IMG/VR virus record: IMGVR_UViG_3300025086_000300
Span: 1 to 21,548 of that record
From: a virus
Direction: 5' to 3' (one strand)
Length of the DNA stretch: 21,548 bases
Shown here piece by piece: positions 14,822 through 21,351 of this stretch. Below the pieces are notes generated by a model. The model was not told the DNA's origin. It was given only the letters and a program-made list of their open reading frames with translations, and ran no database searches. Every line of letters starts with the position of its first letter. Positions within the stretch are counted from its first letter, which is position 1. Both the position numbers and the translations under genes were made by a program.

Positions 14822-15488
14822 TTGACCATCTCCCTTTTAAATTTCGGACGCTTGATAACGCCCACTTTGTTTTTCCTGATCGCGTCAGGATATTATTATC
14901 TTCAAGCCACTTAGCGATTTCTTCCAATGTCTTATCCTCAAAGTCAGGTAATCCCTCTTTAACAAGACAAAACACAGATTTACTGTAGTCTAGGTCAGGC
15001 TTGGCCTTCATTTTTCCCCCTAGAGCCGCCCTTTCTCGATAGAACGACTTAGGACGACCTAAAACCTTTTCGCTCTTTCTCATGCCGTTTTTGGTCTTCT
15101 CAGAGTGTCCTTCATATCTGAGGACAACTTGCTCCATTAAAATCTTCAATAATCGTCTGCGGCGGTTAGGTCGGTCTCCCATATCCATATCGATAGCAAT
15201 GAGATCAACTTTACCAGCTACAAGTGGATTGAGGACTGCCATCTTCTGCATGAACTTGTTGATCTTGGGAGTAACCATTCCGATCCCATGCTCCTTACAA
15301 ATTGATATTGCGTCCTTCAGTTCGAGCTGCCGCATATCTGCAATCGGACTTTTCTCCCTAGACACAAACTCATCCAAAATCTCAAATTGGTTGATGTCAC
15401 AGAAAGTCTGAACCATTTCTCGCTCCCCATCCAAGACATCATCGCCCTCGCCTTTTCGTAAGCGGTAGAAGGCTACTTTATCTTCCAT
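14808..15488 (-). CDS. Serine-recombinase-like protein lacking catalytic residues
   Basis: This 226-residue protein follows the resolvase/invertase layout: VAFYRLR (residues 5-11) in place of YxRVS, MVQTFCDINQFEILDEFVS (25-43), DMRQLELKDAI (Arg53 kept), IGMVTPKINKFMQK (69-82) in place of KLDRLSR, KVDLIAIDM, a long helix with RYEGHSEKTKNGMRKSEKVLGRP, and a C-terminal LEEIAKWLEDNNILTRSGKTKWALSSVRNLKGRW helix-turn-helix. The catalytic Ser is replaced by Arg11, and the Asp-Arg...Arg triad is Asn77, Lys78 and Gln81. It should not cut DNA by the known mechanism and may work as a DNA-binding protein. Start overlaps the upstream stop (TGATG), after GGGAG. Confidence 0.7.
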   Translation of the reverse strand: MEDKVAFYRLRKGEGDDVLDGEREMVQTFCDINQFEILDEFVSREKSPIADMRQLELKDAISICKEHGIGMVTPKINKFMQKMAVLNPLVAGKVDLIAIDMDMGDRPNRRRRLLKILMEQVVLRYEGHSEKTKNGMRKSEKVLGRPKSFYRERAALGGKMKAKPDLDYSKSVFCLVKEGLPDFEDKTLEEIAKWLEDNNILTRSGKTKWALSSVRNLKGRWSNDKR

Positions 15489-15736
15489 CAGTTTTCTCCC
15501 TTAGTTACGTTAATTTTAAAATCTTTTAGGTGGCCTTTCAGAGCTGAAAACTGACTACTAATTCTTTGGCATTTTATAAAAAACTGACCCAGCTCTTCCT
15601 CAAGCGCTCTCTTCTGTTGGTAAAAAGAAAGTCGCTGAACATATATGCTTCCTTCTCCAATCTCTTCACAGATTTCTCTCTGCTCAAAATTTTCCTCAGA
15701 AACATCCAACTCAATTTCCACTTTAATGGTGGCCAT
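15488..15736 (-). CDS. Small coiled-coil phage protein
   Basis: This 82-residue protein begins with a beta-like segment (MATIKVEIELDVSEENF) and continues as a long charged helix with coiled-coil character (about residues 32-70, LSFYQQKRALEEELGQFFIKCQ). It is preceded by GGGAG with good spacing, starts on the last base of the previous gene and shares one base with the next start (TGATG). It is not recognised. It may be a partner of one of the neighbouring DNA-binding proteins. Confidence 0.6.
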   Translation of the reverse strand: MATIKVEIELDVSEENFEQREICEEIGEGSIYVQRLSFYQQKRALEEELGQFFIKCQRISSQFSALKGHLKDFKINVTKGEN

Positions 15737-16077
15737 TAGTATGTCTCCCTTTTTCTCATTCTCACGATCCCATCTTTAGCCATACGGCTACCTTCTCGTA
15801 CTTTTTCAAAATAGTGATCCCAATAAAAATTGTCTGGGTCTTTTCTTATTATTTCCATTGAATCTGCAAAGTCTTTACCCTCCTTAACCCAAGTTTCCAA
15901 TGGCGTGTGGCTTAAAGCATAAATATATACATTTTGTGTTTCAGACCATTCTTCATTAAAATTGTATCGCCAGAAATAATAGCCATCACCTCTGACTAGG
16001 TCTAAGTGAGGACACCCAATTGCCTTGAGTATCCTCTTGGTGGTGATGCCTTTGTATCTCTTTTGCTCATGCATCAT
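15736..16077 (-). CDS. Conserved hypothetical phage protein
   Basis: This 113-residue protein contains IGCPHLDLVRGDGYYFWRYNFNEEWSETQNVYIYALSHTPLETWVKEGKDF (about residues 20-70). The 'L.lv.G.GYyyf.y......ET.sVyv..L....l..Wv.eG..F' pattern recurs in phage early regions as a family of unknown function. Two in-frame ATGs (16077 and 16074) are possible, with AGGAG upstream in a leader resembling those of the next two genes upstream in the operon. Confidence 0.65.
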   Translation of the reverse strand: MMHEQKRYKGITTKRILKAIGCPHLDLVRGDGYYFWRYNFNEEWSETQNVYIYALSHTPLETWVKEGKDFADSMEIIRKDPDNFYWDHYFEKVREGSRMAKDGIVRMRKRETY

Positions 16078-16085
16078 TCTTCTCC

Positions 16086-16805
16086 TTACCTTAATTCCAC
16101 ATAATCTAAATCTAATTCATTAATTGCTAAGTCATGCTCAAACAAATCTAGGCAGTCATCACACTTACAACCCAATGGTCTAAGCGGCTCTCTGTGATCG
16201 TTGGCATCCTTGCCAAAAAGTTCTGCTATGTGAACATCAAGCAGATGATCATTAATAAAGTTTTGACGCACTTTTAGGTCATTGAAATACTTATTTCTAA
16301 GTACCCTATAGATGGCTCTAAAGCCCTCACCATGAGCTTTAAGCATATGCTTCCATCTCTTCCTATCGGCATACCATAAGCTACACTGAATAAAGTGTGC
16401 AAGTTCATGTAAGACCTGAAGCAGTACAGTTGTTTGAACATCCCCAGCATCTACATAAAAGCCACCGATCTCAGGGTCTTTGTCAAAGCTATTATATTCT
16501 TTGTACCAAACTTTTGGCTTGCCCTCAGCAATGGCATTAATAACATTACAGGATTGCCAGTATTGTAAATTGATTATTATTTTTTTATGATTAGCCCTAC
16601 TACAGTTATGACCATTGCCATAATCAACATTTTTGACATCTAAAATATCTAATGCTTTTTGCTTGGTGGCTTTTGGCAAAGAATAAACAGTTCCATCAAG
16701 TTCAGATAAACATTGAGTGATGACAGATTTTGCAAATGCAACTTGATCGTCAACATTCCACTCGTAAGATTTTTTGAGGAGAAATTTCTTAGTAAGTTTA
16801 GCCAT
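16086..16805 (-). CDS. SprT-like zinc metalloprotease
   Basis: This 239-residue protein has the motif VLHELAHFIQ (His133, Glu134, His137), followed 20 residues later by HGEGFRAIYRVLR (His158). The HExxH plus downstream 'HG..F....r.lr' is the signature of SprT-like metallopeptidases, a family that includes the eukaryotic DNA-protein-crosslink protease SPRTN. Upstream, KIIINLQYWQ is the strand preceding the active-site helix. A Cys cluster near the end (CKCDDC, 213-218) may bind another metal. A phage role could be removing crosslinked proteins from DNA or degrading host proteins, but this is inference. The leader resembles those of neighbouring genes. Confidence 0.75.
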   Translation of the reverse strand: MAKLTKKFLLKKSYEWNVDDQVAFAKSVITQCLSELDGTVYSLPKATKQKALDILDVKNVDYGNGHNCSRANHKKIIINLQYWQSCNVINAIAEGKPKVWYKEYNSFDKDPEIGGFYVDAGDVQTTVLLQVLHELAHFIQCSLWYADRKRWKHMLKAHGEGFRAIYRVLRNKYFNDLKVRQNFINDHLLDVHIAELFGKDANDHREPLRPLGCKCDDCLDLFEHDLAINELDLDYVELR

Positions 16806-16820
16806 TATTCTTCTCCCTAT
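16803..16820 (-). promoter_or_regulatory. Repeated translation-start leader (copy 1)
   Basis: Read leftward, the 18 bases are ATAGGGAGAAGAATAATG, ending in the start codon of the SprT-like gene. An identical 18-mer precedes the gene starting at 17272, and a closely related one precedes the gene at 16077. GGGAG is the Shine-Dalgarno core; the AGAATA spacer is also kept. Confidence 0.75.
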
Positions 16821-17272
16821 TTTACATTAATAATTGTACGCTGGTGAAGGCATTGCACATTGTAGCCCCCAGCAAATATTGTATTGATTTTGACAATATG
16901 CCCATCAATAAGAAAAGTGCCTTCATAGCCATCGCTAGTTTGCTTAAGCTCAAAGTCACCAATTTCGGTAATACCCTTCTTATTAAGAGCCTTAATAATT
17001 CTATCGTTACGATGCGAAATTAACTCATCGATATTTTTTCTAATGATCTGCACCAAACCCTTTTCTCCAGCAAGATCAAAATAATTAAGCCACTTCTTGC
17101 CGCCAGCAATTTGAACTTTCCTTTGAAATTTAGTTTCAATATGCATTTTCTCTTTACGAGCTTCCTCATCAAATTTTTGCAAGGCTTCCTTACGACCCTT
17201 TGCCCACTCTAGCTGACGCTCAAACATAAGAGCGTCAACCTGAGTAAATGCTTTTTGGATTTGCTCTAGCAT
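16817..17272 (-). CDS. Hypothetical phage protein with coiled-coil N-terminus
   Basis: This 151-residue protein has a long charged helical N-terminal region (about residues 1-55, FERQLEWAKGRKEALQKFDEEARKEKMHI), a middle helix pair (60-100) and a C-terminal beta-rich part (about 103-151, IGDFELKQTSDGYEGTFLIDGHIVKINTI). The closing strands could form a small beta domain. No family is recognised. It is the second gene in the leftward block, between the DUF3820-like and SprT-like genes, and may be functionally tied to them. Confidence 0.6.
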   Translation of the reverse strand: MLEQIQKAFTQVDALMFERQLEWAKGRKEALQKFDEEARKEKMHIETKFQRKVQIAGGKKWLNYFDLAGEKGLVQIIRKNIDELISHRNDRIIKALNKKGITEIGDFELKQTSDGYEGTFLIDGHIVKINTIFAGGYNVQCLHQRTIINVK

Positions 17273-17287
17273 TATTCTTCTCCCTAT
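17270..17287 (-). promoter_or_regulatory. Repeated translation-start leader (copy 2)
   Basis: This 18-mer is identical to the leader at 16803-16820 and contains GGGAG followed by AGAATA and the ATG at 17272. Together with the related leader at 16072-16089 (catcattcttctccttac on the + strand) it shows a shared ribosome-binding design across three adjacent genes. Confidence 0.75.
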
Positions 17288-18078
17288 ATAAATTTTGGTC
17301 TATTAATTATTGTCTGGGAAATTCCTTCCCACTCGGTATGGCCTTTCACAGTGGCTTTAAGATTAACTGTGTCACCCTTTTCACCTAAGCAAGCACTTCC
17401 GACATATTTGAAAACATTACCATCTGTGGTTTCCAATATTGTGAAAAAAGAAATGCCATAAGTTCCATCAAAAGATTTAATCACTCCTATCTTTGCAATG
17501 ATGTCGATACGCTCACCAACCTGACCGACATGACGAGATGCGTTACGCTTAATCTCACGCTCTGCCTCTGCCTTAGCTTTCTTGGCATTAATCTCTTCTA
17601 CATAAGCCATAAAATCAGATCGTCTGTATTCTAGAATTTGCAACCTAATCTTTTCCCTAATGTGACTAGACTGCTTCTTATCAATGTCACCATCAAAGAA
17701 CCAAAATAAATAACTGACAGGAACTAAACTAATAGGATGATTATAATATTTACCAAAAGGCATAATTCCATGCTCAACTCTAGAAATATTATTTTGATAC
17801 TCAGGGTCACACTCGCCCCAATTTGTTAGAGGTGCAGAAGCCTCTGGGTCAAAGCTACCTAATACTTTTACAGTATCACCCTCAAAAAAACCATCAGGGT
17901 CATGCCCTTCAGCTTTCACATATTCTCTAGCTTTCTCTAAAGCCTTATGAGGATTACGAGCTAGGGTTTTAACGTATGAGAAAATTTCATTATCATCTCT
18001 GTCGTATCCAGTGAAGCTACGCAACGTATACATTCCGTTGCCCTGTCCTCTGCAAATTTCAAACTGTGCTTCAATCAT
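17284..18078 (-). CDS. DUF3820-like / OB-like domain fusion protein
   Basis: This 264-residue protein carries IMPFGKYYNHPISLVPVSYLFWFFDGD (about residues 105-131), which matches the 'mPFGKykG..l.dlP..YL.Wl' core of DUF3820, a small domain often found in phage and nuclease-linked proteins. A charged helix (140-182) leads to a C-terminal beta-rich domain (about 184-262, VGQVGERIDIIAKI ... VNLKATVKGHTEWEGISQTIINRP), an OB-like module seen in many phage proteins and possibly binding nucleic acid. The N-terminal part (1-95) is a separate region of unknown fold. It is the first gene of the leftward block, directly behind the divergent control region. Confidence 0.65.
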   Translation of the reverse strand: MIEAQFEICRGQGNGMYTLRSFTGYDRDDNEIFSYVKTLARNPHKALEKAREYVKAEGHDPDGFFEGDTVKVLGSFDPEASAPLTNWGECDPEYQNNISRVEHGIMPFGKYYNHPISLVPVSYLFWFFDGDIDKKQSSHIREKIRLQILEYRRSDFMAYVEEINAKKAKAEAEREIKRNASRHVGQVGERIDIIAKIGVIKSFDGTYGISFFTILETTDGNVFKYVGSACLGEKGDTVNLKATVKGHTEWEGISQTIINRPKFI

Positions 18079-18203
18079 TTTTTAACTATCCTTCTAAATC
18101 TCTTCTCAATTTCTTCTATACAGATATCACCTATCAATATAGATTACAAGTGCTAAGGCTACCTTTTTACAATTATTTTACAATTATTAGGCAATTATTA
18201 GAA
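18079..18203. promoter_or_regulatory. Divergent control region between leftward and rightward blocks
   Basis: These 125 AT-rich bp separate the leftward gene starting at 18078 from the rightward regulator starting at 18204. Leftward, a TTGTAA...TATCTG pair with a 17-bp spacer (about 18122-18150) is a possible promoter, and AAGGA lies ahead of the ATG. For the rightward gene no clear Shine-Dalgarno sequence is present. The three 11-bp repeats lie at the right end. Confidence 0.5.
18170..18202. repeat. Three 11-bp direct repeats (putative operator)
   Basis: CAATTATT starts at 18170, 18181 and 18192, giving three units with an exact 11-bp period (CAATTATTTTA, CAATTATTAGG, CAATTATTAGA). That spacing is about one helical turn, so bound proteins would lie on the same face. 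The array ends one base before the ATG of a ribbon-helix-helix gene. Confidence 0.85.
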
Positions 18204-18407
18204 ATGACAGTTCGACAACAGCAATTATATTTATCAGCAAACGCCTGTAACTACTTGAATAAGCTGGCTAAAACTGATGGAAAGTCGATGTCTAAGTATG
18301 TGGACGCGCTCATAATAGAAACATGGAAAAATCGTAAAAAAGACGCGGTAACCTTAGAAAATATATCAAATCACTTAGAAAAAATTTCAAAGGTTATTGG
18401 AACATGA
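18204..18407 (+). CDS. Ribbon-helix-helix (Arc/CopG-like) regulator
   Basis: This 67-residue protein reads MTVRQQQLYLSANACNYLNK with KLAKTDGKSMSKYVDALIIETWKN following. This is the ribbon-helix-helix layout: a short N-terminal strand (VRQQQLYL), helix A, a Gly turn and helix B. I start it at ATG 18204, not at an upstream GTG at 18066, because the extension is low-complexity, overlaps the start of the opposite gene and adds nothing of the fold. Three 11-bp repeats end just before this ATG and are likely its operator. Its end overlaps the nuclease start (ATGA). It probably switches the divergent promoters. Confidence 0.75.
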   Translation: MTVRQQQLYLSANACNYLNKLAKTDGKSMSKYVDALIIETWKNRKKDAVTLENISNHLEKISKVIGT

Positions 18408-18742
18408 AGGGCAATAAAAAGCGTGGATACGTCCTAGAGCATGAGGTTGTAACCTTCTGGAAAAACTTTGGGGCTAACGTCAGAAGGGTCTTTGCTAGTG
18501 GTCAATACAAGCACTTAGGAGAGGACTTTGAAGGAGATGTCGAGCTTGAAGGATTAACCATTGAGTGCAAGCGCCGCAAAACTGGATTTAAGGAATTATA
18601 CAAGTGGCTTCAGGACGCAGACATTTTAGTTGTGCGCTCCGATAGGAATAAAAGGCTCTACGTTTTCTCGGAAGAGCTTTTTTCAGAATTTGCGTCTAAG
18701 GGCGCAGATAAATCAGAAACAGAAATAGATAAGGAGAAATAG
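18404..18742 (+). CDS. Holliday-junction-resolvase-like PD-(D/E)XK nuclease
   Basis: This 112-residue protein has KKRGYVLEHEVVTFWKNFG (about residues 5-23), then ANVRRVFASGQYKHLGEDFEGDVELEGLTIECKRRK (24-59). Glu14, Asp45, Glu54 and Lys56 are the metal-binding residues of the PD-(D/E)XK fold. The layout matches archaeal-type Hjc resolvases and related phage nucleases, with the RVFASG segment near the first strand. It would cut branched recombination or replication intermediates. It is co-translated with the regulator upstream (ATGA) and lies next to the likely ssDNA-binding protein, which fits a replication role. Confidence 0.7.
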   Translation: MKGNKKRGYVLEHEVVTFWKNFGANVRRVFASGQYKHLGEDFEGDVELEGLTIECKRRKTGFKELYKWLQDADILVVRSDRNKRLYVFSEELFSEFASKGADKSETEIDKEK

Positions 18743-18746
18743 AAAG

Positions 18747-19265
18747 ATGGAATTAGGACTTACAAACGAAGGTGGTGGCGAATTTATTCGCTTTAAGCCA
18801 AGAGATAATGTCTGGGTTCTCGATGGTGAAGAAACCAATTTAAAGGGGTTCATTCTAGACCCAAGTTCCCTAAAAACTGGCTGGGGGCTTATACAAGCTG
18901 GAGAAGCTCCAGATTGGCAGTGGGATCAGAACTTAGGCGTAAAAGGTCAAAAGCCTGAGGGCGACTATAAGCGCGGCTTTGCCATTGATGTCTTTGTTAA
19001 GGATTTCGGCTGGAGAGAATGGAGTTCAAATGGCTTTGGTGTCAACAAGGGTTTCCAAACTTTGTGGGGTAACCTTCAGGGAGGCATAGCCGAGAATAAA
19101 GATAAATGTGTCCAAGTGATTTGTGAAGAGGCAGTGAATGAAAATCTTGGGAAAGGAAGAACTACAAGAATACCTATGTTCAAAATAGGGAATTGGGTGG
19201 AATCCCCAAAGATGGCTGAACAGACCACTCAGAAGTCTGAGCCAATTGCTGAAAATATATTTTAG
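18747..19265 (+). CDS. Putative ssDNA-binding protein
   Basis: This 172-residue protein has GGGEFIRFKPRDNVWVLDGEE (about residues 9-29), LKGFILDPSSLKTGWGLIQAGEAPDWQWD (32-60) and GDYKRGFAIDVFVKDFGWREWSSNG (72-96), followed by a Gln/Ser/Glu-rich C-terminal tail ending in acidic and hydrophobic residues (PIAENIF). An acidic, flexible, hydrophobic-ended tail is typical of phage ssDNA-binding proteins. The family recurs next to primase-helicase genes in phages. AAGGAG precedes the ATG with good spacing, and a strong terminator follows. The ssDNA-binding role is inferred from context and tail. Confidence 0.5.
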   Translation: MELGLTNEGGGEFIRFKPRDNVWVLDGEETNLKGFILDPSSLKTGWGLIQAGEAPDWQWDQNLGVKGQKPEGDYKRGFAIDVFVKDFGWREWSSNGFGVNKGFQTLWGNLQGGIAENKDKCVQVICEEAVNENLGKGRTTRIPMFKIGNWVESPKMAEQTTQKSEPIAENIF

Positions 19266-19277
19266 CTGAGGTGCAGT

Positions 19278-19306
19278 AGGGAGGGGTAATTCCCTCCCTT
19301 TTTTTT
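19278..19306 (+). terminator. Rho-independent terminator before the primase-helicase
   Basis: GGGAGGG (19279-19285) pairs with CCCTCCC (19292-19298) around a 6-base loop, extended by an A-T pair, and is followed by a run of T to 19306. It lies 13 bases after the upstream stop and 12 bases before the start chosen for the primase-helicase gene, so it can reduce but not wholly block expression of that gene. Confidence 0.9.
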
Positions 19307-19318
19307 ATGTGGGGCAGA

Positions 19319-21193
19319 ATGTACGAAATTAAAGACATAGCATTAGAGTTATTAGGAGAGCCAAATAAACGGCTCAGTAATAATAACGAACTGCGATTTG
19401 GTAGTTATGGCTCAATGTCAATTGATCTCGATAAGAATACATTTTTCGATCATGAGGCAAATGAGGGAGGCGGCGTTGTAGACCTCCTAAAGAGATTTGA
19501 TAAAGACCCAAAAGATTATTTACCTCCTATGGAGAAAAAAGGCATAGGGAAGCTGGTCGCTCGGTATCCCTACCTGAATGAAAATGGCGAAGAGATTTAT
19601 GAAGTCTGCCGATTTGAGCCAAAAACATTTAGACCGAGACACAAGAATGGTAATGGGTACATTTATGGGTTGAGTGGCATCACTCCCCTTCCCTACAGAT
19701 TACAAGATATAATTAAAAACCCCAGCGAACCAATTTGCATTGTGGAAGGGGAAAAAGACGCAGACTTATTAGCAAGTCATGGGTTGGTCGCCACTTGCAA
19801 TAGTGGTGGAGCTGGCAACTGGAATAAAGCGCTTAATGAATATTTCAGAAAGCGTAATGTTATTATTATACCTGATAATGATGCGGCTGGGTCTAAACAC
19901 GCCGAAATAGTAATAGGAAATCTTCAGGGGGTAGCCTCAGCTATAAAGCTGGTGAAGTTGCCAGTAGACGAAAAAGAAGATGTCGCCGACTTTATCTCCA
20001 AGAACGATATTGGCGACCTTAAGGAAATAATGAAAAGGACAGGCATCCTAAAGACTAAGGTTACTCCTGTATCTCTCTTCTCTAGCTGGGAAGTTGTCAA
20101 TCCTCTGAGCATCGAGCCAAGAGACTTTATATATAGTAACCACTACATCCGAAAATTTGCGTCTACAACTGTCAGTCAGGGCGGTGTTGGTAAATCCACA
20201 CTGGTACTCACAGAATGTATAGCCATGTGTACTGGACGCGACCTTTTAGGTGTAGAGCCAAAGTCCACAAGTAAAGTCGTATATTTTAATGCCGAAGACC
20301 CAAAAGAAGAAATAGAACGCCGCGTATTATCTGTATGCTCCCATTTCCAAATCCCTCAGGAGGAGCTGGTGGGTCAGCTCTTTATCGCCTCAGGTAGAGA
20401 TGAGGATATTGTTTTAGCTGAAGGGAATGACGGAATTATTAATGAGGCGGCATTTGAAAAGATAGAGCAGTTTTGTCTCGATCACAGCATAGATGTTTTC
20501 GCCGCCGATCCACTGGCAAATATGACCAGTAGCCCAGAGACTAATGAAGTCTTTAAGATGTTAGGAAAGCGCATTTCTCAGCTTGCTGACAAGTGTAATT
20601 GTTCAGTCGAAGTTGTACATCACACGAGAAAATTAAATGGGCGTGTCGCTGAGGTGGAAGATGCAAGAGGTGGCTCAAGTCTCGTAGCTTCAGTGAGAGC
20701 CGCTAGAAGTCTTAATGCCATGTCTCAGGATGAGGCACTAAAGGCTGGGCTGGACACTCACATTAATCATTTCAGGATTGAGAGTGGAGGTAAGAATAAC
20801 CTCTCGAAGCCTCTTGAAAAGGCTATGTGGTTTGAAAAGGAAGCCATACAGCTCGATAATGGAGATTGGGTTGCAGTCATTAAGCAGTGGGAATTTCCAG
20901 ACGCTTTCAGTGGAATTACAAAGACTGACACCAGAAAAGTACAGTTAGCAGTGGACGATACAGACACGCCGTACAAGTACCATCACGCCAGCTCTAATTG
21001 GGTTGGGAAAGTTGTGGGCGAAGTCTTGGGTCTCAATGCCAATGACAAGGGCGACAAGTCTCGGATCAATACAATAATCAAGACATGGGTCTCAACAGAT
21101 GTGCTGACTGTCGATGAGGAACACGATGGGAGAAATGGGCGTGTCGTCAAGGTCGTAAGAGCTGGCTCAAATAATGTGATGGTGGAGAAATGA
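19319..21193 (+). CDS. TOPRIM primase / RepA-type helicase
   Basis: This 624-residue protein has an N-terminal primase-like part (FGSYGSMSIDLDKNTFFDHEANEGGGVVDLL) without the zinc-binding cysteines usual in such domains. A TOPRIM domain follows: IVEGEKDA (Glu143) and IPDNDAAGS (Asp-Asn-Asp 186-188). A RecA-like helicase follows with Walker A QGGVGKST (about 287-294), VVYFNAEDPKEE and Walker B DVFAADPLANM. This is the RepA-type hexameric helicase layout. It would prime and unwind phage DNA. I start at ATG 19319, which has GGGG upstream; the earlier ATG at 19307 lies right on the terminator T-run. It overlaps the next gene by ATGA. Confidence 0.85.
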   Translation: MYEIKDIALELLGEPNKRLSNNNELRFGSYGSMSIDLDKNTFFDHEANEGGGVVDLLKRFDKDPKDYLPPMEKKGIGKLVARYPYLNENGEEIYEVCRFEPKTFRPRHKNGNGYIYGLSGITPLPYRLQDIIKNPSEPICIVEGEKDADLLASHGLVATCNSGGAGNWNKALNEYFRKRNVIIIPDNDAAGSKHAEIVIGNLQGVASAIKLVKLPVDEKEDVADFISKNDIGDLKEIMKRTGILKTKVTPVSLFSSWEVVNPLSIEPRDFIYSNHYIRKFASTTVSQGGVGKSTLVLTECIAMCTGRDLLGVEPKSTSKVVYFNAEDPKEEIERRVLSVCSHFQIPQEELVGQLFIASGRDEDIVLAEGNDGIINEAAFEKIEQFCLDHSIDVFAADPLANMTSSPETNEVFKMLGKRISQLADKCNCSVEVVHHTRKLNGRVAEVEDARGGSSLVASVRAARSLNAMSQDEALKAGLDTHINHFRIESGGKNNLSKPLEKAMWFEKEAIQLDNGDWVAVIKQWEFPDAFSGITKTDTRKVQLAVDDTDTPYKYHHASSNWVGKVVGEVLGLNANDKGDKSRINTIIKTWVSTDVLTVDEEHDGRNGRVVKVVRAGSNNVMVEK

Positions 21194-21351
21194 AAACAGT
21201 AGTTCTGATGGTTTTCTATACATTTGGATCAGTCGAGGAATGCAGGGAAGCTAAGGAGATAATTGGAACTCCGAATAAATGCGTTGTGATGCAAGATTTC
21301 GTAGTCGATATGCCATTGCCTGACGCTAGGCCAGAGGAGCTTGAGGAATGA
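21190..21351 (+). CDS. Small hypothetical phage protein (53 aa)
   Basis: A 53-residue frame reads MKTVVLMVFYTFGSVEECRE and later CVVMQDFVVDMPLPDARPEE. It begins with a short hydrophobic segment that could be a weak signal or membrane-proximal helix, and it has two cysteines (18 and 31). It overlaps both neighbours by ATGA, which supports real translation. It is not recognised. Confidence 0.65.
   Translation: MKTVVLMVFYTFGSVEECREAKEIIGTPNKCVVMQDFVVDMPLPDARPEELEE

Noticed and set aside
14808-15488. Active integrase/resolvase supporting a temperate lifestyle
   Set aside because: The catalytic Ser and both motif arginines are replaced, and no attachment site or tRNA is visible in the window.
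18066-18203. N-terminal extension of the ribbon-helix-helix protein from GTG 18066
   Set aside because: The extension overlaps the start of the opposite gene, would read through the repeat array, and has low-complexity sequence unrelated to the fold.
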